From an uncultured Clostridia bacterium (GTDB lineage Bacteria > Bacillota > Clostridia > UMGS1883), in NCBI GenBank assembly GCA_934454525.1, contig CAKSFM010000010.1, forward strand, positions 41,292-105,291: a DNA stretch of 64,000 nt, given 5' to 3'. Within the stretch, counting starts at the first letter, position 1; each line of letters starts with the position of its first letter. Of the stretch, positions 56,591 to 64,000 are shown one piece after another. The notes beneath the pieces were generated by a model. It searched no databases. It was not told the origin of the DNA and saw nothing but the letters and a program-made list of their open reading frames with translations. Position numbers and translations under genes: made by a program.

Positions 56591-57811
56591 ATGAACAGAA
56601 CAGTTAAAATAATTCTGGCGGCTGCGGCTCTGACCGCAGTGCTGAGCACCTTTTTGTATTTTCGCTATCCGTATGACACGATGACGGCGGAAATAACGGA
56701 GGTACATAAAACCGTGACGGGCAGCGGATTTATCCTGCGCGGTGAAACGATTGTGGAAAATGAAAGCACAGGTGTTTTTGAACCGCTTGTGAAAGACGGA
56801 ACGCGCGTTTCGCGCGGCAGCACCGTCGGCACGGTCATCAGCGGCGATCTGGACGAAAAGCTCGCAAAACAGCTTGAGGAAGTGACCGGGAGAATTGATG
56901 ACATAAAGCGGTCGGAGAGCATTGCCGATTTGTATGCTTCGGATGATGCAAGAATATATTCGGTTGTAAAAGAGCTTGCGGCGGATATTCGTGCGGCTGC
57001 GGATGAATCTGATTACAGCGCTGCGCAGGACTGCAAAAACCGTCTTGCGATTATTGCTGAAAAGAGCGCCGCTTCAAAAACGGGTGGTGCGCGTGACGAA
57101 CTGCTGCTGTCACTTCAGAAAGAACAGTATGAGCTGGAAACGCGGCTCGGCGGTGTGCGCGATGAAATTGCAGCGCCGGCGGCAGGCTTTTTCTATTCCT
57201 CGCTTGACGGTCTGGAGTATTACGGAAACGCCGATGTTGTGGGAACGCTTAAGGCGGAGGATATTGACGGCTTTTCCGACATAATGAAGGAATTTAAGCC
57301 GGACAGCAGTCAGCTTGCAAAAATTGAGGACAGCTATGCATGGTATCTGGCGGCAACAGTGAAGCAGAGCGAAGCCGTTGACATATCCCAGGGGGATGCA
57401 GTGAAGCTGTCAATTGATGAACAAACGGCGGTTGCTGCAACAGTGCTTGCTAAAAATGAAGAAAACGGCACTTGTGCACTTATTATAAAATGCACCCGCA
57501 GTGTGCAGGGAATCACTGATAAACGCACCTGCGAATTTGAAATTGAAACAAAAGCGTTCCGCGGACTTCGCGTTCCGGCGGAGGCAATCCGCGTGACAGA
57601 CGATGTTACGGGAGTGTATGTTGTCAGCGAAAATAAGGCGGTATCGTTCAGGTGCGTGGACATGCTTTGCCGCGACGGGGATTTTTATGTTGTGAAAAAC
57701 AAATATACTCCGCCGGAGGGAAGCAAATTTCAGGCGCTTAAGATATATGATAAAATTCTTGTGAATCCGGAGGCGGTAAGAGGATATGACAAAAATATCG
57801 GAAAATCTTAA
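56591..57811 (+). CDS. HlyD-like membrane-anchored protein
   Basis: A 406-residue protein with an N-terminal membrane anchor (about 7-25) and an HlyD-like exterior: a barrel half (GSGFILRGETIVENESTGVF, KDGTRVSRGSTVGTVISGDL), about 100 residues of helix (KQLEEVTGRIDDIKRSESIA), and the second barrel half with an adaptor-type beta domain (RGLRVPAEAIRVTDDVTGVY). This family of unknown role lies beside yggS-sepF in many Clostridia. It overlaps yggS by 26 bases. Confidence is in the architecture, not the function. Confidence 0.75.
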   Translation: MNRTVKIILAAAALTAVLSTFLYFRYPYDTMTAEITEVHKTVTGSGFILRGETIVENESTGVFEPLVKDGTRVSRGSTVGTVISGDLDEKLAKQLEEVTGRIDDIKRSESIADLYASDDARIYSVVKELAADIRAAADESDYSAAQDCKNRLAIIAEKSAASKTGGARDELLLSLQKEQYELETRLGGVRDEIAAPAAGFFYSSLDGLEYYGNADVVGTLKAEDIDGFSDIMKEFKPDSSQLAKIEDSYAWYLAATVKQSEAVDISQGDAVKLSIDEQTAVAATVLAKNEENGTCALIIKCTRSVQGITDKRTCEFEIETKAFRGLRVPAEAIRVTDDVTGVYVVSENKAVSFRCVDMLCRDGDFYVVKNKYTPPEGSKFQALKIYDKILVNPEAVRGYDKNIGKS

Positions 57812-58442
57812 AAGTATTCACGAAAGAATAAATGCGGCACAGGCGCGCAGCGAAAGAAGCGCTGCATCAGTCACATTGGTTGCCGTCACAAAAACCGTTT
57901 CGGTTGAGCGCATTTCGGAAGCACAGCAATGCGGAGAATCCGTTTTCGGTGAAAACCGCGTTCAGGAGCTTAATGCAAAATATCCCGAAATAAAAGATGC
58001 GCACTGGCATCTTATCGGTCATTTGCAGACGAATAAGGTGAAATATGCCGTCGGAAAGGCTGAGCTTATCCATTCGGTAGACAGTCTGCACCTTGCCGAA
58101 GCGATAAACGCAGCGGCGGAAAAGCTCGGTATCGTTCAGGATTTTCTGCTTGAAGTAAATATATCGGGCGAAGAAAGCAAATATGGTTTGACAATTGACG
58201 AAATAGCGGATATAATGAAAGAAACGGAAAAGCTTAAAAACATTCGCTTCCGCGGATTTATGACAATGGCGCCCAAGGCGGCAGCGGAAAGCGAAATAAG
58301 AGCGGTTTTCCGCCGTGCGCACGATTTGTTCGTGCAGTATAATGCCGATATCCTTTCAATGGGAATGAGCGGCGATTTTGAGCTTGCTGTTGAAGAGGGC
58401 GCAACCCATGTCAGGGTAGGCAGCGCAATATTTAAAGAATAA
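57786..58442 (+). CDS. PLP homeostasis protein, YggS family
   Basis: A 218-residue PLP-binding barrel protein: LVAVTKTVSVERI with the PLP lysine, FGENRVQELNAKYP, HWHLIGHLQTNK, SVDSL, LLEVNISGEESKYGL and SMGMSGDFELAVEEGATHVR. It buffers PLP and has no known catalytic activity (YlmE in Bacillus). Next to sepF as in most Bacillota. Confidence 0.95.
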   Translation: MTKISENLKSIHERINAAQARSERSAASVTLVAVTKTVSVERISEAQQCGESVFGENRVQELNAKYPEIKDAHWHLIGHLQTNKVKYAVGKAELIHSVDSLHLAEAINAAAEKLGIVQDFLLEVNISGEESKYGLTIDEIADIMKETEKLKNIRFRGFMTMAPKAAAESEIRAVFRRAHDLFVQYNADILSMGMSGDFELAVEEGATHVRVGSAIFKE

Positions 58443-58453
58443 TAAGGGGGTCT

Positions 58454-58891
58454 ATGAATATGTCTTTTATGAACAAATTGTCTAATTTGGTTTTCGGACC
58501 GGAGGATGATGAAGATATGGAGTTTCCGACAGTTGAGGAGTCGAACTATGAAGAGCCTACGCCAACGGTATCCTCAAAAAAGTCAAAGGTTGTGAACATT
58601 GCCGCAACAACGCAGATGAAAGTCGTTGTGCTGCAGATAGAGCGCTTTGAGGAATCACAGGAGGTGGCAAATCACCTGCGCAGCAAAAAACCGGTTGTGA
58701 TAAACCTTGAAAAACTCGAAAAGGACACTGCGCGCAGAGTTATCGATTTCATCAGCGGCTCGGTTTATGCGCTCGGCGGTTCAATCCAGAAAGTTGCCGG
58801 CGGCATTTTCCTCATCGCACCGTATAATGTTGATATTATGGCTGATGTTCGCGATGAACTGAAAAATACCGGTATATTTCCATGGGAATAA
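58454..58891 (+). CDS. sepF: Cell division protein SepF
   Basis: A 145-residue SepF: N-terminal membrane-binding helix (MSFMNKLSNLVFGPED), acidic linker and the FtsZ-binding domain (VVLQIERFEESQEVANHLRS, VINLEKLEKDTARRVIDFIS, GSVYALGGSIQKVAGGIFLI). It tethers FtsZ to the membrane. AAGGGGG precedes the ATG. It overlaps the next gene by 10 bases. Confidence 0.95.
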   Translation: MNMSFMNKLSNLVFGPEDDEDMEFPTVEESNYEEPTPTVSSKKSKVVNIAATTQMKVVVLQIERFEESQEVANHLRSKKPVVINLEKLEKDTARRVIDFISGSVYALGGSIQKVAGGIFLIAPYNVDIMADVRDELKNTGIFPWE

Positions 58892-59655
58892 GCGGTAAAC
58901 AGAAATTTTTGTCGGGTCTTAACGATGAGGATGAAATTCTGTTTGCACATTTGTATGACCTTGCCTGCCGCAGTGAAAAATACGGCTGCGCAATGTACGG
59001 CGATTTTTTGTCCGAGCATGCGCAGAGTGAGCTGCGGCTGAGGAAAAACCATCTTCCGCAGGAGTTTTTCCTGTTCGGCGGACATGAGGGGGCGGAGCGT
59101 TGTATGGCTGCATTTGCGCCTGATGAAGAGCTTCTCGATTATCCGATTGAAGCTGTGATTATTCGGTCAAGCCATATTTCGGCGCTTTCGCACAGGGATT
59201 TTCTCGGCAGCATTATGGGACTTGGGATAAAACGCGAAAAATGCGGGGATATTATAGTCATGCCCGATAAATGCGTTGCTTTTATGATGCCGCAGGCGGC
59301 GCAGACTGTTGAACGCGAGCTTTTAAAGGTCGGCAGAATCGGCGTCAGCGTGGAAATTTCCGACGCGGCGTCAATTGAACTTCCTCCGCCGTCATTTAAG
59401 GAAATCCGCGGCACTGTTGCGTCTCTCAGACTTGACGCGCTGCTTTCTCTTTTATGCGGAACAGGGCGCGGGAATACGGGTGAACTTATCCGCGGCGGCA
59501 GAGTTTTTGTGAACGGGATCTGCGCCTCCAAGGGGGATATGCGCCTTTCCGGCGGCGAGATTATTTCAGTCCGCGGCTTTGGCAGGGCGCGCCTTGAAAT
59601 CGGCGGAATCTCGCGGAAAGACAGGATTTTCGTCACTCTCAATAAATATGTATAA
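58882..59655 (+). CDS. ylmH: S4-domain RNA-binding protein YlmH
   Basis: A 257-residue protein with the YlmH plan: an N-terminal domain (ERCMAAFAPDEELLDYPIEA, LSHRDFLGSIMGLGIKREKC, GDIIV) and a C-terminal S4 domain (SLRLDALLSLLCGTGRGNTG, IRGGRVFVNGICASKGDMRL). YlmH relatives act on stalled ribosomes in quality control. It sits in the sepF-lspA block. The start is inside the sepF end. Confidence 0.92.
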   Translation: MGISGKQKFLSGLNDEDEILFAHLYDLACRSEKYGCAMYGDFLSEHAQSELRLRKNHLPQEFFLFGGHEGAERCMAAFAPDEELLDYPIEAVIIRSSHISALSHRDFLGSIMGLGIKREKCGDIIVMPDKCVAFMMPQAAQTVERELLKVGRIGVSVEISDAASIELPPPSFKEIRGTVASLRLDALLSLLCGTGRGNTGELIRGGRVFVNGICASKGDMRLSGGEIISVRGFGRARLEIGGISRKDRIFVTLNKYV

Positions 59656-59666
59656 GGAACGGTTTT

Positions 59667-60143
59667 ATGCTTATATACACAATTATAGCCGCACTTATTA
59701 TTGCGGCGGATCAGGTCAGCAAAATATTTCTGGCACAGGCGCTTAAAAGCGGCAGGCATATTAATGTGATTCCGAAAATCCTGAGCCTTGTTTATGTTGA
59801 AAACCGCGGTGCGGCATTCGGCATTTTGCAGGGCGCCCGCATTTTCTTTATAGTGCTGACGGTTATTGTGCTCATTGCGGCAATTGTTTATATTGTAAAA
59901 ATGCGGCCGCAAAGCGTTTGCGAAAAGCTTGCGCTTGCGTTTATCGCCGGCGGCGCTGTCGGCAATTTTATTGACCGTGCATATCTCGGATATGTGCGTG
60001 ATTTTCTGAGCGTTGATTTTATTGATTTCCCCGTGTTTAACATCGCCGACTGCTTTGTGTGCGTCGGTGCGGCGCTCTATGTAATCTACATACTCTGCGA
60101 GGGCAATAAAGATGGAAAAGATAAAGCTGACAGCGCACAGTAA
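59667..60143 (+). CDS. lspA: Lipoprotein signal peptidase LspA
   Basis: A 158-residue membrane aspartyl peptidase with four hydrophobic segments. Conserved boxes are ADQVSKIFLA, VENRGAAFGI, GGAVGNFIDRAYLGYVRDFL (first catalytic Asp) and FPVFNIADCFV (second Asp). It cleaves lipoprotein signal peptides after lipidation. AAGGAAC precedes the ATG; the 3' end overlaps rluD by 32 bases. Confidence 0.96.
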   Translation: MLIYTIIAALIIAADQVSKIFLAQALKSGRHINVIPKILSLVYVENRGAAFGILQGARIFFIVLTVIVLIAAIVYIVKMRPQSVCEKLALAFIAGGAVGNFIDRAYLGYVRDFLSVDFIDFPVFNIADCFVCVGAALYVIYILCEGNKDGKDKADSAQ

Positions 60144-61026
60144 TGTGCGCTGTGACACATATATAGCGGAAAACGTGCCTTCCGTCACACGGAGCTTCGC
60201 AAAGCATCTTTTCGAAAACGGAGCAGTGACGGTGAACGGAAAGCAGGCAAAGGCTTCGCTTAAACTCTGCGAGGGGGACGAAATTGAGCTTGAACTCCCC
60301 GCCCCGAAGCCGCTTGAGGCTAAGGCGCAGGATATTCCGCTCGACATTGTTTATGAGGACGATGACGTGCTTGTTATCAATAAGCCGCGCGGAATGGTTG
60401 TTCATCCGGCGGCAGGCAATGAGGACGGAACGCTCGTGAACGCTGTTCTGTTTCACTGCGGCGATAAGCTTTCGGGAATAAACGGGGTTCTCCGCCCGGG
60501 AATTGTGCACAGAATAGATAAGGACACAACGGGACTGCTTGCAGTCGCAAAAAATGATGAAGCTCATTTGTCGCTGACAAATCAGCTTTCGGACAGATCG
60601 CTCAGCCGCACATATTATGCCATAGTTCACGGAAATATAACGGAGGACAGCGGCACAATATCCGCACCTGTGGCAAGAAGCGATAACGACCGCAAGAAGA
60701 TGACTGTCACGCATAAAAACGGAAAAGAAGCCGTGACGGATTTCACAGTTCTTGAACGCTACGGAAAATACACCCTCGTGCGCTGCAAGCTGCGCACCGG
60801 GCGTACGCATCAGATAAGGGTGCATATGCGCCATATCGGGCATCCGATTCTGGGAGATAAAACCTACGGAGTGAAAAAAGAGGAGTTTTCACTTGCTGGT
60901 CAGCTGCTCCATGCCGGAGAAATCGGCTTTATTCATCCGCGGACGGGAGAGCATGTTTCTTTCGCTGCCCCACTTCCGGAGGATTTTAAGGATACACTTG
61001 ATAAAATAAGAAAAAAATACAGTTGA
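60112..61026 (+). CDS. Ribosomal large subunit pseudouridine synthase, RluD type
   Basis: A 304-residue RluA-family enzyme: N-terminal S4 domain (SVTRSFAKHLFENGAVTVNG), catalytic motif GIVHRIDKDTTGLLAVAKND with the Asp nucleophile, RKKMTVTHKNGKEAVTDFTV and LRTGRTHQIRVHMRHIGHPI. It makes pseudouridines in rRNA. Its place after lspA matches YlyB/RluD in other Bacillota. Confidence 0.94.
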   Translation: MEKIKLTAHSNVRCDTYIAENVPSVTRSFAKHLFENGAVTVNGKQAKASLKLCEGDEIELELPAPKPLEAKAQDIPLDIVYEDDDVLVINKPRGMVVHPAAGNEDGTLVNAVLFHCGDKLSGINGVLRPGIVHRIDKDTTGLLAVAKNDEAHLSLTNQLSDRSLSRTYYAIVHGNITEDSGTISAPVARSDNDRKKMTVTHKNGKEAVTDFTVLERYGKYTLVRCKLRTGRTHQIRVHMRHIGHPILGDKTYGVKKEEFSLAGQLLHAGEIGFIHPRTGEHVSFAAPLPEDFKDTLDKIRKKYS

Positions 61027-61084
61027 ACCGAAATTATGTGCGCGGCGCGTATGTTTTTCGGAACTGAAAGGAATGGTTTTAAGT

Positions 61085-63010
61085 ATGGCAAAGGAAAAGT
61101 TTTATATCACAACGCCTATATATTATCCGAGCGATAAACTGCATATAGGTCATTCGTACTGCACTGTTGCGGCAGACACAATTGCGCGCTACAAAAGAGC
61201 GCAGGGATATGACGTTATGTTTCTTACCGGAACGGACGAGCATGGGCAGAAGATTCAGCGCATTGCCGAGGAAAAGGGCGTAACGCCGCAGCAGTATGTC
61301 GACGGAATTGTTGCCGGAATACGCGAGCTGTGGAAGATGATGGATATAAGCAATGACCGCTTTATCCGCACAACGGACGAAATGCATGTTAAAGCCGTTC
61401 AGAAAATTTTTAACAAGCTTTATGAACAGGGTGATATTTATAAAAGCGAGTATGAGGGATGGTACTGCACTCCGTGCGAAAGCTTCTGGACAGAGGTTCA
61501 GCTTAAGGACGGAAAATGCCCCGACTGCGGCAGACCTGTTGAAAAAATGAAAGAAGAAAGCTACTTCTTCCGTCTTTCCAAATACCAGGATAAACTGATT
61601 GACCTTATCCGCAGCAATCCCGAATTTCTGCAGCCGTCAATCCGTCAGAACGAAATGCTGAATAACTTCCTCATTCCCGGACTCGACGATTTGTGCGTTT
61701 CGCGCACAAGCTTTAACTGGGGAATCCCTGTTCCGTTTGATCCCAAGCATGTTGTATATGTGTGGCTTGACGCGCTCACGAACTATATAACGGCGCTCGG
61801 AGCATTTTCAGATGATGATGAAGCGTTTAAGAAATACTGGCCGGCGGATGTTCACCTTGTCGGCAAAGAGATTGTGCGTTTTCATTCAATCATATGGCCG
61901 GCAATCCTCATGGCGCTTGATTTGCCGCTCCCGAAGCAGGTTTACGGTCACGGCTGGCTTCTGCTCGATGGCGGAAAAATGAGCAAATCCAAAGGTAACG
62001 TTGTCGATCCCGTCCGCCTTATCGAAAAGTACGGCGTTGACGCAGTGCGTTATTTCCTGATGCGTGAAATGCCATTCGGTGCTGACGGAACGTTTAACAA
62101 TGAAGCACTGATTAACAGAATCAATTCCGACCTTGCAAACGACCTCGGTAACCTTGTGAGCCGCACGGTGAGCATGGCAGACAAATATTTCGGCGGCACC
62201 GTTTGCGACAGGGGAGTGACGGATGAGGTTGACGCTGACCTGAAAGCGCTTGCGGAAAGCACACCGCATACGGTTGAAAAGCTTATGGATGAGTTCCAGT
62301 TCTCCAATGCACTTGCAGAAATATGGAAGCTTATCGGAAGAACAAATAAATATATTGACGAAACAATGCCCTGGGCGCTTGCCAAGGATGAAGCAAAGAA
62401 ACCAAGACTTGAAACAGTGCTTTATAACCTTTGTGAATCAATCCGCATTGCGGCGGAGCTTATTGCACCCGTTATGACGCGCACAACGCCGAAAATCCTT
62501 GAACAGATAGGTGCGGAAAGCTGCGGATGGCACAGCGCGAAAACGTGGGGTTCGCAAAAGTCGTTCACTGTTAAAAAAGGCGAGGTTCTTTTCCCGAGAA
62601 TAGATGTTGAAGCGGAACTTGCAGCGCTTGAAGCGGAAACGGCAAAAAATGCGCCGCAGGAAATTCAAAAACCGGAGCCTAAGGAAGAAATTACCATTGA
62701 TGATTTTGCCCGTACAGAGCTGCGCGTGGCAAAAGTTATTGCATGTGAAAAAATAAAAAAAGCGAAAAAGCTTTTGAAGCTTCAGCTTGATCTGGGATAC
62801 GAAAAGCGCCAGGTTGTGAGCGGAATAGCTCAGTATTATGAGCCTGAGGAGCTTATCGGCAAAAAAGTTGTCGTTGTTGCAAACCTTAAAAGCGTTAAGC
62901 TTTGCGGTGAGGAAAGCTTCGGCATGATTCTCTGTGCGTCTGATGAGAACGGAAATCTCAAAATTGTGAATCCCGATGGGGAGATTGCAATCGGAAGTGA
63001 AGTGCGCTGA
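61085..63010 (+). CDS. metG: Methionine--tRNA ligase
   Basis: A 641-residue class I synthetase: TTPIYYPSDKLHIGHSYCTV (HIGH), a zinc knuckle (YCTPCESFW and CPDCGRPVE), KMSKSKGNVVDP (KMSKS) and a C-terminal tRNA-binding domain (FARTELRVAKVIACEKIKKA, VVSGIAQYYEPEELIGKKVV). ATG 61085 is chosen; an in-frame ATG at 61073 touches the AAAGGA site. No T-box was seen upstream. The stop overlaps the tatD start (TGATG). Confidence 0.97.
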   Translation: MAKEKFYITTPIYYPSDKLHIGHSYCTVAADTIARYKRAQGYDVMFLTGTDEHGQKIQRIAEEKGVTPQQYVDGIVAGIRELWKMMDISNDRFIRTTDEMHVKAVQKIFNKLYEQGDIYKSEYEGWYCTPCESFWTEVQLKDGKCPDCGRPVEKMKEESYFFRLSKYQDKLIDLIRSNPEFLQPSIRQNEMLNNFLIPGLDDLCVSRTSFNWGIPVPFDPKHVVYVWLDALTNYITALGAFSDDDEAFKKYWPADVHLVGKEIVRFHSIIWPAILMALDLPLPKQVYGHGWLLLDGGKMSKSKGNVVDPVRLIEKYGVDAVRYFLMREMPFGADGTFNNEALINRINSDLANDLGNLVSRTVSMADKYFGGTVCDRGVTDEVDADLKALAESTPHTVEKLMDEFQFSNALAEIWKLIGRTNKYIDETMPWALAKDEAKKPRLETVLYNLCESIRIAAELIAPVMTRTTPKILEQIGAESCGWHSAKTWGSQKSFTVKKGEVLFPRIDVEAELAALEAETAKNAPQEIQKPEPKEEITIDDFARTELRVAKVIACEKIKKAKKLLKLQLDLGYEKRQVVSGIAQYYEPEELIGKKVVVVANLKSVKLCGEESFGMILCASDENGNLKIVNPDGEIAIGSEVR

Positions 63011-63774
63011 TGCTTTTCGACACTCACGCACATTATTACGACGACCGGTTTTCCGATGACCGCGATGAACTGCTTTCATCCATGAAAAGCGGCGGCATAG
63101 GTTATATATTGAACCCCGGCTGCGATGCCGAAACAACGGAAAAAAGCATTGCGCTTGCGGAAAAATATGATTTTATATATGCGGCGGCAGGTATTCATCC
63201 CGGTCATATCGACAAATACGGAAATGATGAGCTTGACAGGATAAAGCGTCTTGCAGCGCATGACAAGGTTATGGCAATCGGTGAAATCGGACTTGATTAT
63301 CACTATGACAATATGCCGCGCGCCTTGCAGCGTGAAGCATTTGCCCGCCAGATAGCGCTTGCTGATGAAATGAAGCTGCCGATAATCATTCACTGCCGCG
63401 ATGCAACGGGTGACTGCATAGATATTCTTAAAAGCGAATATAAAGGCGGAGGTGCATTGATGCACTGCTTCGGCGGCAGCGTTGAAACGGCGAAAATTCT
63501 GCTTAACATGGGATTTATGATTGCGTTCGGCGGTACACTGACATTTAAAAATAATGTCCGCGCGGTTGAAGCCGTCCGTTATGTTCCGGCAGAAAATATT
63601 CTGACGGAAACAGATTCTCCGTATCTCGCCCCCGTGCCGTACCGCGGAAAGCGCAACAACAGCCTGTATATGGTTGAGGTTGCAAAGAAGATTGCGGAAA
63701 TCAAGGGAATAACACTCGAACGGGCAGCAGATATAACCTGCGAAAATGCCCTCCGATTCTTTAAAATAATATAA
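63010..63774 (+). CDS. tatD: TatD family metal-dependent DNase
   Basis: A 254-residue TIM-barrel hydrolase: MLFDTHAHYYDDRF (H-x-H metal site), AAAGIHPGH, MAIGEIGLDYHYDNMP, IIHCRDATGDC, HCFGGSVETAKILL and LTETDSPYLAPVPYRGKRNN. The metG-tatD order is usual in Bacillota. It ends the long plus-strand run before a palindromic terminator. Confidence 0.95.
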   Translation: MLFDTHAHYYDDRFSDDRDELLSSMKSGGIGYILNPGCDAETTEKSIALAEKYDFIYAAAGIHPGHIDKYGNDELDRIKRLAAHDKVMAIGEIGLDYHYDNMPRALQREAFARQIALADEMKLPIIIHCRDATGDCIDILKSEYKGGGALMHCFGGSVETAKILLNMGFMIAFGGTLTFKNNVRAVEAVRYVPAENILTETDSPYLAPVPYRGKRNNSLYMVEVAKKIAEIKGITLERAADITCENALRFFKII

Positions 63775-63780
63775 TAAAAA

Positions 63781-63824
63781 GAGACTGCTTAAAAAGTCAA
63801 TTGACTTTTCAAACAGTCTCTTTT
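63781..63824 (+). terminator. Terminator after tatD, related to the one after rplL
   Basis: A 20-bp inverted repeat without spacer (63781-63800 with 63801-63820, two mismatches) followed by TTTT. The centre AAAAAGTCAATTGACTTTT is shared with the terminator at 32932. Confidence 0.8.
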
Positions 63825-63852
63825 GCTGCAGCCCCTTTTGGGGCGAAAGAAA

Positions 63853-64000
63853 TAGGCATAACAGATTCGAACACATGCGCCCAATGCTTGTTAAATTTCC
63901 GCTCAGATGTTCTTTCGGGATTCGCAAGGCGACAAGCCTTGCTTCACCCTGCAAGAACATCTGAACAAAAATTTTTCGGCGCATTGGGTCTGCGAGTTCA
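63853..64000 (+). mobile_element. MITE-like element, family 1, copy 3 (cut by window end)
   Basis: The left 148 bp of a family-1 element: TAGGCATAACAGATTCGAAC at the end, CCCAATGC (63880-63887) with GCATTGGG (63981-63988), and a perfect 12-bp stem AGATGTTCTT-type (63903-63914 with 63953-63964). The 32 bp before it (TTTTGCTGCAGCCCC..., 63821-63852) also precede copy 1. The right half is outside the window. Confidence 0.8.

Overview
The window looks like the chromosome of an anaerobic, probably spore-forming member of Clostridia (Bacillota). The pointers are AGGAGG-type ribosome binding sites, TTGACA/TATAAT promoters, an L10 leader, an NrdR/RpiB/TsaE-TsaB block, YlbF, SepF/YlmH, Hfq next to MutSL-MiaA, a DUF3794 (SPOCS) protein behind a sigma-E-like promoter, and an oxygen-sensitive glycyl radical enzyme. 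No rRNA, CRISPR array or phage block was seen. The genus cannot be told from the sequence alone.

Layout. 1-4.2 kb: the 5' part of a DUF3794 gene, a serine hydrolase and a secreted transglutaminase-like protein. 4.2-5.9 kb: a glycine riboswitch with terminator controlling an AGCS amino acid:sodium symporter. 5.9-12.7 kb: a TetR regulator divergent from an MMPL/RND exporter and a very large GLUG/coiled-coil surface protein. 12.7-16.5 kb (minus): tsaE-tsaB-rpiB-nrdR-acyl-CoA ligase. 16.6-29.4 kb: a complete glycyl-radical-enzyme bacterial microcompartment (GRM) locus of the fucose/rhamnose type. In it a class II aldolase would make lactaldehyde, a zinc alcohol dehydrogenase would reduce it to 1,2-propanediol, a B12-independent diol dehydratase with its activase would give propionaldehyde, and PduP-type aldehyde dehydrogenase plus PduL would give propionyl phosphate. 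Shell proteins (hexamers, a tandem-domain PduT type, a pentamer), a PduS-like flavo-Fe/S protein, a EutP-like GTPase and a DeoR regulator complete it. 29.4-32.9 kb: rpmG-secE-nusG-rplK-rplA-rplJ-rplL with L1-type mRNA elements and an L10 leader.

33-41 kb is an accessory stretch: a HAD phosphatase, two ribbon-helix-helix proteins, a secreted stalk-domain protein, two families of MITE-like elements, a decayed toxin-like RNA locus, five tRNA genes (Val-Asp-Phe-Gly-Cys), a PqqD/S26 peptidase/Alr cluster, a QueG-like Fe/S protein and a hydrolase. 41-44.5 kb is a copper-type module: two CsoR regulators, a 39-residue membrane peptide and a CopA ATPase with a fused CopZ domain, with three CsoR-like operators placed on strong promoters.

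44.6-63.8 kb is a long housekeeping run on the plus strand: Clp ATPase, a degenerate isopropylmalate-dehydrogenase-like protein, Ogg, MiaB, YlbF, MutS, MutL, MiaA, Hfq, an HlyD-like protein, YggS, SepF, YlmH, LspA, RluD, MetG and TatD. A MITE copy sits between mutS and mutL and overlaps the mutS stop codon. A third copy runs off the right edge. The least explained signals are the structured MITE family, whose three copies keep base pairing while changing sequence, the metal-regulated small peptide, and the odd features of the microcompartment (ferredoxin-less activase, shell gene with two starts, aldolase with a Cys-rich linker and C-terminal targeting helix).
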